Of a stretch of 64,000 nucleotides of DNA, positions 31,603 to 40,434 are shown in pieces. Origin of the DNA: Paracoccaceae bacterium (GTDB taxonomy: Bacteria; Pseudomonadota; Alphaproteobacteria; Rhodobacterales; Rhodobacteraceae); assembly GCA_014762635.1 (NCBI GenBank), contig JABURR010000091.1:1-64000 (forward strand), given 5' to 3'. The number at the start of each line of letters is the position of its first letter. The first letter of the stretch is position 1. Under the pieces are notes generated by a model, which did no database searches, had not been told where the DNA came from, and saw only the letters and a program-made list of their open reading frames with translations. The translations under genes and the position numbers were made by a program.

Positions 31603-31946
31603 GTGGAATAGCCGAAGGGCGAGATCAGCAGCGGCACATGGTAATGCGCGCCCGCATCACTGATCCCGAAGCGGATCGGAATCTGATCCAGGAACCGCGG
31701 CGCCTCGGGCGGTACGCCCGTCGCATCCAGGTAGGCCCCCGCGTGGAACACCAGCTCATAGGTCCCGGGCGCGAACTCCGCCTTCGGCAGGATCGGCGTA
31801 TCCGTGCGCCCGTCGGAATTGGTGGTCATGGTCACCAGATGGGCGCGCGTGTCCCCCTCGACCCGGTAAAGGGCGATCTCCATCCCTGCCGCCGGACAAC
31901 CGCGCGCGGTATCCAGAACATGGGTCGTCAGATATCCGTCTGCCAT
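31587..31946 (-). CDS. uraH: 5-hydroxyisourate hydrolase
   Basis: A 119-residue transthyretin-like enzyme that opens 5-hydroxyisourate to OHCU. The N-terminal [17 protein letters not shown] carries the first active-site His, DGRTDTP the Arg, and the C-terminal [18 protein letters not shown] is the family's diagnostic YRGS end. Cytoplasmic: no signal peptide. It is divergent from puuE-uraD across a 153-base region with a perfect inverted repeat. Confidence 0.96.
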   Translation of the reverse strand: MADGYLTTHVLDTARGCPAAGMEIALYRVEGDTRAHLVTMTTNSDGRTDTPILPKAEFAPGTYELVFHAGAYLDATGVPPEAPRFLDQIPIRFGISDAGAHYHVPLLISPFGYSTYRGS

Positions 31947-32029
31947 GGGATCGTCCTTTGCGCTGCGGGTCGGGCAATCTTCTGCATGAATTATTGTCCC
32001 GCGCCACCCCCATGAAATCCAAACGGTGC

Positions 32030-32062
32030 TTTCGGAATTTTTTGAAAATAATTTTTCCGAAA
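32030..32062. promoter_or_regulatory. Inverted repeat between uraH and puuE-uraD
   Basis: Perfect 8-nt arms TTTCGGAA (32030-32037) and TTCCGAAA (32055-32062) flank an A/T-rich 17-base centre, midway between the divergent genes. This is a good candidate operator for the purine regulon. A similar TTTTCGGAATAA stretch lies at the 3' end of allA just before the permease gene. Confidence 0.5.
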
Positions 32063-32099
32063 CCGGCCTAGTCTCGGCCGACCGAAACCGGGGGAACCG

Positions 32100-33518
32100 A
32101 TGAACCGATATCCGCGCGACCTTTATGGCTATGGCCCGAACCCGCCCGACCCGGCATGGCCCGGCGATGCGAAAGTCGCCGTGCAATTCGTCCTGAACTA
32201 CGAAGAGGGCGGCGAGAACAACCTGCTGCACGGGGATGCGGGCTCCGAAGGGTTCCTGTCCGACATTCCCGGCGCCGCGCCCTGGCCCGGGCAGCGCCAC
32301 TGGAACATGGAGTCGATCTACGAATACGGCGCCCGCGCCGGGTTCTGGCGGCTGCATCGCCTGTTCACGGGCGCGGGCATCCCGGTCACCATCTACGGCG
32401 TCGCCACCGCGCTTGCCCGCAGCCCCGCGCATGTGGCCGCCATGCAGGACGCCGGTTGGGAAATCGCCAGCCACGGGCTCAAGTGGATCGAGCACAAGGA
32501 CATGCCCGAGGCCGACGAACGCGCCGCCATCGCCGAAGCGGTCCGCCTCCACACCGAGGTCACCGGCGAGCGGCCGCGCGGCTGGTACACCGGCCGCTGC
32601 TCCATGAACACCGTGCGCCTCGTGGCCGAGGAAGGCGGGTTCGACTATATCTCCGACACGTATGACGACGACCTGCCCTATTGGCTCGAGGTCGGCGACC
32701 GCGATCAGCTGATCATCCCCTACACGCTCGAGGCCAACGACATGCGCTTCGCCGGTGCCCCGGGCTGGGTCAATGGTGAGGATTTCTTCCAGTACCTCAA
32801 GGATGCCTTCGACACGCTCTATGCCGAGGGCGAGGCCGGTGCGGCCAAGATGATGAGCATCGGCCTGCATTGCCGCCTGATCGGCCGCCCGGGCAAGGTG
32901 GCGGGCCTGAAGCGCTTCATCGACTACGCCCAGGCCCAGGAAGGCGTCTGGTTCACGCGCCGCATCGACATTGCCCGCCACTGGCAGGAGCACCACCCCG
33001 CCCCGGCGCGGCGCGCGCGCCCCTCGCAGATGGACCGGGAGGCCTTCGTCGGGTCCTTCGGCGGGATATTTGAACATTCCCCCTGGATCGCCGACCGCGC
33101 CTTCGAGCTGGAACTGGGCCCGGCCCATGACACCGCCGTCGGGCTTCACAGTGTCCTCGCCCGCGCGTTCCGGGCCGCCTCCCCCGAGGAGCGGCTCGGC
33201 GTTTTGACCGCCCACCCCGACCTTGCAGGCAAACTTGCCCAGGCCAAACGCCTCACCGAAAGTTCCACGGCCGAACAGGCCAGCGCCGGGCTCGACGCCC
33301 TGACCGACACCGAACGGGCCGAGTTCGAGGACCTCAACGCCCGCTACACGGCCAAACACGGCTTCCCCTTCATCATCGCGGTGAAGGACCACACCCGCGC
33401 CTCGATCCTCGAGGCCTTCCGAACCCGCGCCGACCAGGACCGCGACACCGAATTCGCCGAGGCCTGCCGCCAGGTCGAACGCATCGCCTACCTGCGCCTG
33501 AAGGACATCCTGCCATGA
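32100..33518 (+). CDS. Allantoinase PuuE fused to OHCU decarboxylase UraD
   Basis: A 472-residue two-domain enzyme. Residues 1 to about 305 are a polysaccharide-deacetylase-fold PuuE allantoinase ([58 protein letters not shown]). From about 308 the UraD domain follows ([20 protein letters not shown], then [12 protein letters not shown] with the catalytic His, and [12 protein letters not shown]). UraD turns OHCU into S-allantoin and PuuE opens allantoin to allantoate, so consecutive steps are on one chain. The next gene overlaps it by four bases. Confidence 0.94.
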   Translation: MNRYPRDLYGYGPNPPDPAWPGDAKVAVQFVLNYEEGGENNLLHGDAGSEGFLSDIPGAAPWPGQRHWNMESIYEYGARAGFWRLHRLFTGAGIPVTIYGVATALARSPAHVAAMQDAGWEIASHGLKWIEHKDMPEADERAAIAEAVRLHTEVTGERPRGWYTGRCSMNTVRLVAEEGGFDYISDTYDDDLPYWLEVGDRDQLIIPYTLEANDMRFAGAPGWVNGEDFFQYLKDAFDTLYAEGEAGAAKMMSIGLHCRLIGRPGKVAGLKRFIDYAQAQEGVWFTRRIDIARHWQEHHPAPARRARPSQMDREAFVGSFGGIFEHSPWIADRAFELELGPAHDTAVGLHSVLARAFRAASPEERLGVLTAHPDLAGKLAQAKRLTESSTAEQASAGLDALTDTERAEFEDLNARYTAKHGFPFIIAVKDHTRASILEAFRTRADQDRDTEFAEACRQVERIAYLRLKDILP

Positions 33519-34336
33519 GCCGCTACGCCTTCCCCCCGGGCGGGTTGCCGCCGCAATCCGGCGACCCTGCCGCCGCCGGCGCCGTCTTCACCGAGGCCTA
33601 TGCCTTCATCCCCGCCTCCACCATGCGCGACATCGTCACCAGCTTCCTTCCCGGCTGGGCGGAAACCCGCGCCTGGATCATCGCCCGCCCGCTCACGGGC
33701 TTCGCCGAGACCTTCGCCCAATACGCGGTCGAGGTCGCCCCCGGCGGCGGCAGCGCCACGCCCGAGCCCGACACCGGCGCCCAGGCCGTCCTCTTCGTGG
33801 CCGAGGGCCGCATGGACCTCACCATCAGCGACGATGCCCCCCAGGTCCTCGGCCCCGGCGGCTACGCCTACCTCCCCCCGGGCACCGGCTGGGAGGTCTG
33901 GAACCGCGGCGACACCGACCTGAAATTCCACTGGGTCCGCAAACGCTACGTCCCGGCCCAGGGCATCGAAACGCCCCCGGCCTTCACCACCTCCGACCGA
34001 GAGGTCGCGCCCACACCAATGCCCGACACGGACAAATGGGCCACCACCCGCTTTGCCGATCCCGCCGACCTGCGCCACGACATGCATGCGAACATCGTCA
34101 CCTTCCAACCGGGCGGCCGCATCCCCTTCCCCGAAACCCACGTCATGGAACACGGGCTCTACGTGCTCGAAGGCACCGCGCGCTATCTGCTGAACCGCGA
34201 CTGGGTCGAGGTCGGCCCCGGCGATTTCATGTGGCTCCGCGCCTTCTGCCCGCAGGCCTGCATCGCCACCGGAGACGGCCCGTTCCGCTACCTGCTCTAC
34301 AAGGACGTGAACCGGCATCCGGGCCTGATCCTCTGA
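33515..34336 (+). CDS. allE: (S)-ureidoglycine aminohydrolase
   Basis: A 273-residue bicupin. The N-terminal half has [14 protein letters not shown] and [19 protein letters not shown]; the C-terminal cupin has [38 protein letters not shown] and [15 protein letters not shown], with the His/Glu Mn2+ ligands visible in ETHVMEHG. It releases ammonia from ureidoglycine to give S-ureidoglycolate. ATGA overlap with puuE-uraD. The allantoate amidohydrolase that should supply its substrate is not in the window. Confidence 0.93.
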   Translation: MSRYAFPPGGLPPQSGDPAAAGAVFTEAYAFIPASTMRDIVTSFLPGWAETRAWIIARPLTGFAETFAQYAVEVAPGGGSATPEPDTGAQAVLFVAEGRMDLTISDDAPQVLGPGGYAYLPPGTGWEVWNRGDTDLKFHWVRKRYVPAQGIETPPAFTTSDREVAPTPMPDTDKWATTRFADPADLRHDMHANIVTFQPGGRIPFPETHVMEHGLYVLEGTARYLLNRDWVEVGPGDFMWLRAFCPQACIATGDGPFRYLLYKDVNRHPGLIL

Positions 34337-34350
34337 TGCTTCTTCTGTTT

Positions 34351-34410
34351 CCAAATATCCCGGGGGAGTCGCGCCTCGCGCGACGGGGGCAGAGCCCCCT
34401 CCCCCGCCCG
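34351..34410. repeat. Palindromic intergenic repeat (two hairpins)
   Basis: Between allE and allA: CCAAATATCCCGGGGG followed by hairpin GTCGCGC (34368-34374)/GCGCGAC (34378-34384) and hairpin GGGGG (34385-34389)/CCCCC (34395-34399). I know this layout as a common REP-like element of Roseobacter genomes. A partial look-alike (CCAAAATACCCGGGCG) lies near 17055. Confidence 0.5.
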
Positions 34411-34424
34411 GCAAGAGCGCACCC

Positions 34425-34919
34425 ATGACCCAACGCATCCCCATCGAACCGCTCACGGCTGACGCCTTTGCCCCCTTCGGCGAGGTGCTCGAGGCTGCGG
34501 GCGATCCGGACAAGCTCATCAACCGTGGCCTGTGCGGGCGCTGGCATGATCGGGCCGCGCTCGATTTCGGCCCCCAAGGCCGGGCGGGAATCTCGATCTT
34601 CCGGGCCGAGCCGCGCGCCCTGCCCTACAGCCTCGACATGGTCGAGCGTCACCCCGAGGGCAGCCAGGCTTTCCTGCCCATGGCTCACACTCCCTTCCTC
34701 GTCATCGTGGCCGAGGATGAGGACGGCGTCCCCGCACGCCCCCGCGCCTTTCTAACGGCGCCGGGGCAAGGGGTGAATTACCGTCGCGGCACCTGGCACG
34801 GGGTGCTCACGCCGCTCTCCGATCCCGGCCTCTTCGCCGTGGTGGATCGGATCGGAGACACCCCAAATCTCGAAGAATATTGGTTTGAGACACCATATCT
34901 GGTAGAATTTTCGGAATAA
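34425..34919 (+). CDS. allA: Ureidoglycolate lyase
   Basis: A 164-residue cupin enzyme splitting S-ureidoglycolate to glyoxylate and urea. Family motifs are IPIEPLTADAFAPFGEVLEA, INRGLCGRWHD, SIFRAEPRALPYSLDMVERH, PEGSQAFLPM and the C-terminal NYRRGTWHGVLTPL with the metal-site His. It completes this branch of the pathway; the permease gene follows after 33 bases. Confidence 0.95.
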   Translation: MTQRIPIEPLTADAFAPFGEVLEAAGDPDKLINRGLCGRWHDRAALDFGPQGRAGISIFRAEPRALPYSLDMVERHPEGSQAFLPMAHTPFLVIVAEDEDGVPARPRAFLTAPGQGVNYRRGTWHGVLTPLSDPGLFAVVDRIGDTPNLEEYWFETPYLVEFSE

Positions 34920-34952
34920 CTATCAAAAAAACACCCAACAGAGAGGGACAAG

Positions 34953-36356
34953 ATGGCTGACACATCCATAGCGACACCGGAGCAGCTTCGCGATCCGGAC
35001 TACATGCCGCCACTCGAGAAGGCGATTCCACTGGGCATCCAGCACGTGCTGGCAATGTTCGTCTCGAACGTCACACCCGCGATCATCGTCTGCGGCGCCG
35101 CGGGTTTCGGCTTCGGCTCGAACTCGCCGGACTTCCCGCAGATGCTTTACATGATCCAGATGTCCATGCTCTTCGCGGGCATCGCGACGCTCTTCCAGAC
35201 CATGGGCTTCGGTCCCGTGGGCGCCCGGCTTCCGGTGGTGCAGGGCACGTCGTTTGCCTTCATCCCGATCATGATCCCGCTGGTGGCAGGCAAGGGCGTT
35301 GACGCCATGGCCGTTCTCATGGGCGGGGTCCTCGTGGGCGGCGTGTTCCACGCCTGCCTCGGCCTGTTCATCGGCAAGATCCGTTTCGCGCTGCCGCCGC
35401 TGGTCACCGGCCTCGTCGTCACGATGATCGGTCTCGCGCTGGTGAAAGTGGGCATCCAGTATGCCGCGGGCGGCGTGCCTGCCATCGGCACCCCGGAATA
35501 CGGCTCGGGCCAGAACTGGTTCGTGGCCAGCGTGGTGATCCTGGTGACGCTGGGACTGAAGTTCTTCACCCGCGGGATGCTCTCGGTTTCGGCAGTGCTG
35601 CTGGGCCTCGTGGCAGGCTATATCGTCGCGATCCCCATGGGCATGGTGAACTTCGGCAATATCGGAAATGCCGCCTATTTCGCGCTACCCAAGCCGTTCC
35701 ATTTCGGGTTGGAGTTCTCGGCCGCCGCGATCATCGGCTTCTGCCTCATGGCCTTCGTCTCGGCGGTGGAAACCGTGGGCGATGTCTCGGGCATCACCAA
35801 GGGCGGTGCCGGGCGCGAAGCCACGGATACCGAGATCCAGGGCGCGACCTATGCCGATGGTCTGGGGACGGCGGTTTCCGGGCTGTTCGGCGCCCTGCCC
35901 AACACCTCGTTCAGCCAGAACGTGGGCCTCATCGCCATGACCGGCGTCATGAGCCGCCACGTGGTCACCATCGGCGCGATCTTCCTGATCGTTGCAGGCC
36001 TCATCCCGAAGATCGGCGCAATCATCTCCACCGTCCCGATCGAGGTTTTGGGCGGCGGCGTCATCGTGATGTTCGGCATGGTGGTGGCCGCGGGCGTGTC
36101 GATGCTGGCGGATGTCACCTGGAACCGGCGCAACATGGTGATCTTCGCCATCGCCCTGTCGCTGGGCCTGGGCCTTCAACTCGAACCGGGCGCGTTGCAG
36201 CACATGCCCGATACGCTGAAGGTGCTGGCCACCTCGGGCATCCTGCCCGCGGCGCTGATCGCCATCGTGCTGAACCTCGTCCTGCCGGAAGAACTCGCCG
36301 CGGAAGCGACCGAGGAAGTTTCCGGCGGCATGGCCGGAACCTCGGCCAAGGACTGA
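34953..36356 (+). CDS. NCS2-family purine (urate/xanthine/uracil) permease
   Basis: A 467-residue symporter with about 14 hydrophobic segments. NCS2 signatures include ALPPLVTGLVVTMIGLAL, the motif-1 QNWFVASVVI region and FSQNVGLIAMTGVMSRHV, with AFVSAVETVGDVSGITKG holding the conserved Glu of helix 8. It imports a purine by proton symport; the setting makes urate or xanthine the likely substrate. GAGAGGGAC is its ribosome-binding site. Confidence 0.92.
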   Translation: MADTSIATPEQLRDPDYMPPLEKAIPLGIQHVLAMFVSNVTPAIIVCGAAGFGFGSNSPDFPQMLYMIQMSMLFAGIATLFQTMGFGPVGARLPVVQGTSFAFIPIMIPLVAGKGVDAMAVLMGGVLVGGVFHACLGLFIGKIRFALPPLVTGLVVTMIGLALVKVGIQYAAGGVPAIGTPEYGSGQNWFVASVVILVTLGLKFFTRGMLSVSAVLLGLVAGYIVAIPMGMVNFGNIGNAAYFALPKPFHFGLEFSAAAIIGFCLMAFVSAVETVGDVSGITKGGAGREATDTEIQGATYADGLGTAVSGLFGALPNTSFSQNVGLIAMTGVMSRHVVTIGAIFLIVAGLIPKIGAIISTVPIEVLGGGVIVMFGMVVAAGVSMLADVTWNRRNMVIFAIALSLGLGLQLEPGALQHMPDTLKVLATSGILPAALIAIVLNLVLPEELAAEATEEVSGGMAGTSAKD

Positions 36357-36363
36357 TACACCC

Positions 36364-36391
36364 CTGCGCCCCTGCCACGGCGGGGGCGCAG
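36364..36391. terminator. Hairpin between convergent permease and amidase genes
   Basis: CTGCGCCCC (36364-36372) pairs with GGGGCGCAG (36383-36391). It lies between the two stops, so it may end transcription from both sides, but no T-run follows either arm. Confidence 0.45.
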
Positions 36392-36406
36392 ATGTCATGC
36401 TAAGCG

Positions 36407-37684
36407 TCAGGCCAGAACCCGACCCAGCCAGGCGGCGACCGAGATCGCCAGCGCATCCTGCCCTTTCGGGGCCACCACCTGCATCCCGATCGGACGCCCG
36501 TCCGCCGCGCGCAAGCCCGGCACGTTCACGCAGGCTGCGCCCAGCAAGGTCCAGAGCACGTTGAAGATCGGCTTGCCCGTGCTGTGATCCCATTTCGGCG
36601 CGGCACCCGGGGCGCTTGGCGTCAGCAGAACCGGGATATCCCCCAAGTCTTGCGCGAACGACGCGCGGAGCCGTTCGAGCAGGTCGATATCCGCCCGGTG
36701 CTGAACCTCGTCCTGCTCGTGCCCTGCCTGCAGCAGCGTTGCCAGTTGCGGGCTCAGCAGGTCCCGGTGCAAACGCCATTCATGGGCCAGGGCCTGGGAC
36801 GCCTCACGCGGCAAGATGCGCTGCTGCGCGGTGATGGCATCCCCATAGGCTTGCGGCAGTTCAACCTCCACCGAGGGAACAGCCGCTGAGACCCGCTTGC
36901 AGGCCTCCTCCCACGCGGCGTGCAACTCGGGTTCCGCCTCAGCCTCCCAGACCGGCGAGCGGCAGAGGCCGATTTTCGCGGGCGCCTCTCCGGCGCGGGC
37001 TTCCTTCAGCAGCGGCAGGCCGGTGATCGCCTCGACGATCAACGCGCAATCCTCGGCGCTGCGGGCCAGCACGCCCAGCGTGTCGAGGTTACGCGACAGG
37101 GCCTTCACCCCGGCCAGGTCGATCAGCCCGAAACTGGGCTTGAACCCCCAGACCCCGCAGAACGAGGCCGGGCGTACCACCGAACCGGCGGTCTGCGAGC
37201 CGAAGGCCAACGGCACCATGCCCGCCGCCACCGCCGCTGCCGATCCGGCGGATGATCCGCCCGGCGTATGGCCCGGGGCTGCCGGGTTGTGCGTGGGAGA
37301 GGGTTTGAACGTGGCGAACTCGGTGGTCGACGTCTTGCCCATGGGGAAGCCCCCCGCCAGCCGCGCCAGCGCCACGGATGACGCATCCACACGTGCCACG
37401 GCGTCTTCGTGAATGGGCGAGCCGCAGGTCGTGGGCATGCCAGCCACGTCGTAGATGTCCTTCACACCGAAGGGCAGCCCGTGAAGGATGCCCCGGCGCG
37501 GGCCGGCATCCAGCGCGCGGGCCTCGGCCAGGGCAGTCTCGGGGTTGAGATGCGGCCAGGCCTGAACCTCGGGTTCCTTCTCGGCACAGACGGCCAGCAA
37601 GTCCCGGGCGTAGCTCTCGGCGGTCAGGGAACCGCCCTCGATCCGTTGCAGCGCTTCGGTGGCGGTCAGGTCTGCGGACGTCAT
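36407..37684 (-). CDS. Amidase (amidase-signature family)
   Basis: A 425-residue enzyme with the Ser-cisSer-Lys triad: Lys in GLPFGVKDIYDVAG, cis-Ser in GGSSAGSAAAVAAG and the nucleophile in LAFGSQTAGSVVRPASFCGV. PSFGLIDLAGVKALSRNLDT is the following family stretch. It resembles GatA-like amidases and allophanate hydrolases, but lacks the C-terminal AtzF domain. Its location between purine and TRAP genes suggests scavenging of an amide or ureide. Substrate unknown. Confidence 0.87.
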   Translation of the reverse strand: MTSADLTATEALQRIEGGSLTAESYARDLLAVCAEKEPEVQAWPHLNPETALAEARALDAGPRRGILHGLPFGVKDIYDVAGMPTTCGSPIHEDAVARVDASSVALARLAGGFPMGKTSTTEFATFKPSPTHNPAAPGHTPGGSSAGSAAAVAAGMVPLAFGSQTAGSVVRPASFCGVWGFKPSFGLIDLAGVKALSRNLDTLGVLARSAEDCALIVEAITGLPLLKEARAGEAPAKIGLCRSPVWEAEAEPELHAAWEEACKRVSAAVPSVEVELPQAYGDAITAQQRILPREASQALAHEWRLHRDLLSPQLATLLQAGHEQDEVQHRADIDLLERLRASFAQDLGDIPVLLTPSAPGAAPKWDHSTGKPIFNVLWTLLGAACVNVPGLRAADGRPIGMQVVAPKGQDALAISVAAWLGRVLA

Positions 37685-37715
37685 GGCCGGATGCTCCTCT
37701 GTGTCGTTGAACGAG

Positions 37716-37744
37716 AACGGGCCGGAGAAATCCTCCGGCCCGTT
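37716..37744 (-). terminator. Terminator-like hairpin after the TRAP operon
   Basis: AACGGGCCGGAG (37716-37727) pairs with CTCCGGCCCGTT (37733-37744), a 12-pair stem 33 bases downstream of the large-permease stop on the minus strand. The following bases are only modestly T-rich. Confidence 0.65.
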
Positions 37745-37777
37745 GTCTGCGTTTCAGTCCCGAGCGGGCATCGCCGC

Positions 37778-40420
37778 TCAGAAGTTCAGCGAGATGTCAC
37801 GATGCTCGGCGTTGCACGAGGCCACGTAGAGCGCCTGCTCCTTCGGAAGACGCGGCTGCTTGCGCAGGCCGATCGTCGTCTGGATCGCGGCGTCATACTC
37901 GGCCAGTGCCGGGGCCAGCTCGGTCGCGGCACGGGTGCGCCATGCGACCTCGGAGGTCAGCAGCGCCTGAGCCTCGGCCACCAGTTCGGCTGCAGCCTCG
38001 TGATCCGGTGAACGGTCGTCGATCTCGCGACGGGCATCCGACAGCAGCGAGCGGATGTCACGGGCACCGGCGACTTCGCCGATGGCACGCTCAAGCGCGC
38101 TGAACTGCTCGTCGGCCTGTTCCGGCGTCATGTCGGGAACAGCGGCCGCGATCTCGGCCAGATCGTCGTCGAACTCCGCCAACGCATCCGCACCCGCGAC
38201 GATCGCCCGCAGCTCAGACACCGCTTCATAGGCTTGGTCGGCCGCCCGGCGATAGAGGTTGCGGGACCGGCGATCGGCATTTGTGATCTTGCCGTACACC
38301 GCCTGGGTTTCTTCCCAAGTGTCGGGGATCTGGGCCAGAATCTCTTCCTTCTCGGCCTTGAGATCGGCGACCTCGGCCTCCATCTTCGCGACGTCACCGT
38401 TATCCCTGCGAATGCGGGTTTGCAGTTCGGAAATATGCACATCAATCCGATTTGCGTCCGCCTGGAGACGGCGCACGACACGATGCAGCGGGCGATAGTC
38501 CACGGCAGCCTCGGTCAATTGAACCTGAAGCTCCTGGATTTCGGCCATGCCGTCCATGGCTTCACCAGCCTTGCTTACGCCACGACCGAAGTCGTTTGCG
38601 ATGCTTTCAGGCAGGTAGGACAGATCGAGGTTCGCTGCCTTCTCAATAGCGGCCCTGATGCTGTCACCGTTCTCGTCAAACTCCTCGGAGACATACTTCT
38701 CGATGCAGTACTGAAGCGCCGGGTTAACCGGGGGCGGCGCCGTTTCCGCAGTCAGCGAGACCCGCATCGGCAGGTAGTTCACCAGCGGCGGATTGAAGGC
38801 CACGATCACCAGCGCGAGCAACTGCAGCCCGATGAACGCGATGACGCCCTTGTACATCTGGATCGTCTTCACAGCCTTGGGCGCCACGCCGCGCAGGTAG
38901 AACAACGCAAAGCCGAAAGGCGGCGTCAGGAACGAGGTCTGGATGTTCAGACCGATCATCACGCCCAGCCAGACGGCGGTCACGTTCGCCTCGGGGTCCG
39001 CCAGCAGGATCGGGGCTACGATGGGCACCACGACCACGGCGATCTCGATGAAGTCGAGGAAGAAGCCGAGGATGAAGATCACGAGCATGACGATGATGAA
39101 CTTCGACCAGAAGCCACCAGGCAGCGAGTTCAGAAATTCACGTACAAGCTCTTCGCCACCAAAAGCGCGGAAGGCCGCGGTCAGCATGGCAGCACCCAGC
39201 AGGATGATAAAGACAAGCGACGTTGTCTTGGCCGTCTCAAGCATCACGCCCTGCAGAGTGTCCTCAAGCTTGAACACGCGCCAACCGGACCAGACCAAGG
39301 CCGTGATCAACATGATCGTGCCAAGGATGCCAATGGCGATCCCGATTCGGTCAGACGCCGTGTCCACTGCCTTCAGGTTCATCTCGAAGTTGGCAAGGAC
39401 AAAGGCGAGCAGCAACAATGCTCCCATTGCAAGAAGAGCTGGATAATAGGTCGTCGGGCCTGCCTTTGGCAGGCGGTACCCGGCCATGACAAGCGCGCCT
39501 GCGGCACCGATCGCACCAGCCTGGTTCACCGTGGCGACGCCGGAAATGATCGAGCCGAGCACCAGGAAGATCAGCGTCAACGGGGGTACGAGCGTCAAGA
39601 AAACCTTGCGCCAGAACGCGCCGTCGAACTTGCCCTCATACGGCACCGCGGGTGCCGATGACGGGCGAATTATGGCGAAGACCAGAATATACACCATGTA
39701 AAGGCCTACCAGCACGATGCCGGGCACGAAGGCACCCAGGAACATCTCGCCTGCAGAGGTCGAGGCAACGTCAAGGACAGACGGCATCATGACGTCGCCC
39801 GTGGCGTCCTTGTAGAGATCCTTGCGCATCGACGATGCTTGGTCGGTCGCGCTGGCAAGTTGGTCAGCAAGGATGATCAGAACAATCGACGGCGGGATGA
39901 TCTGGCCTAGGGTGCCGGAGGCAGCAATCGTACCGGTCGCGAGAGACGGCGAATACTTATTGCGCAGCATGGCAGGCAGGCTGATCAGGCCCATCGCCAC
40001 CACCGTCGCGCCGACGATACCGGTTGTGGCGGCCAGAAGCGCACCCACGAAGACGACCGAAATGCCCAAGCCACCGGGAACCGGGCCAAACAGTTGCGCC
40101 ATGGTGACCAGCAGATCCTCGGCGATCTTCGACCGCTGCAGCATGATACCCATGAAGATGAACAACGGAATGGCGATAAGCGTGTCCCGCTCAACCTCCC
40201 AATAGACCCCTCGAAGGTTGATCACACCGGCAGACAACCATTGCTGTGGCCCACCCGAGTGGAAATAGGCATCGGTCGAACCGGCGAATAGGTACCCAGC
40301 CCCGGCAGCAAGACCGATTGTGATAATCGCGGCCCCGGGCAAGGCGAAGGCCACAGGGTAGCCCGAGCCAAGGGCTCCGGCCATGATCAGGACGAGCAGT
40401 GCAAGAAAGAAGAGTTCCAT
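37778..40420 (-). CDS. dctM: TRAP transporter large permease DctM with long C-terminal coiled-coil extension
   Basis: An 880-residue protein, about twice the usual 430. Residues 1 to about 550 are the DctM membrane domain (GSGYPVAFALPGAAIITIGL, LIAIPLFIFMGIMLQRSKIA, GGLGISVVFVGALLAATTGI, GQIIPPSIVLIILADQ, LNIQTSFLTPPFGFALFYLR) with an extra 80-90 residues and two helices inserted around 310-395. From about 555 a charged helical region follows (VRRLQADANRIDVHISELQT, KMEAEVADLKAEKEEILAQI) that should form coiled coils, probably periplasmic. It works with DctQ and DctP; substrate unknown. Confidence 0.9.
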   Translation of the reverse strand: MELFFLALLVLIMAGALGSGYPVAFALPGAAIITIGLAAGAGYLFAGSTDAYFHSGGPQQWLSAGVINLRGVYWEVERDTLIAIPLFIFMGIMLQRSKIAEDLLVTMAQLFGPVPGGLGISVVFVGALLAATTGIVGATVVAMGLISLPAMLRNKYSPSLATGTIAASGTLGQIIPPSIVLIILADQLASATDQASSMRKDLYKDATGDVMMPSVLDVASTSAGEMFLGAFVPGIVLVGLYMVYILVFAIIRPSSAPAVPYEGKFDGAFWRKVFLTLVPPLTLIFLVLGSIISGVATVNQAGAIGAAGALVMAGYRLPKAGPTTYYPALLAMGALLLLAFVLANFEMNLKAVDTASDRIGIAIGILGTIMLITALVWSGWRVFKLEDTLQGVMLETAKTTSLVFIILLGAAMLTAAFRAFGGEELVREFLNSLPGGFWSKFIIVMLVIFILGFFLDFIEIAVVVVPIVAPILLADPEANVTAVWLGVMIGLNIQTSFLTPPFGFALFYLRGVAPKAVKTIQMYKGVIAFIGLQLLALVIVAFNPPLVNYLPMRVSLTAETAPPPVNPALQYCIEKYVSEEFDENGDSIRAAIEKAANLDLSYLPESIANDFGRGVSKAGEAMDGMAEIQELQVQLTEAAVDYRPLHRVVRRLQADANRIDVHISELQTRIRRDNGDVAKMEAEVADLKAEKEEILAQIPDTWEETQAVYGKITNADRRSRNLYRRAADQAYEAVSELRAIVAGADALAEFDDDLAEIAAAVPDMTPEQADEQFSALERAIGEVAGARDIRSLLSDARREIDDRSPDHEAAAELVAEAQALLTSEVAWRTRAATELAPALAEYDAAIQTTIGLRKQPRLPKEQALYVASCNAEHRDISLNF

Positions 40421-40434
40421 ATGTCAGGCCTTGA

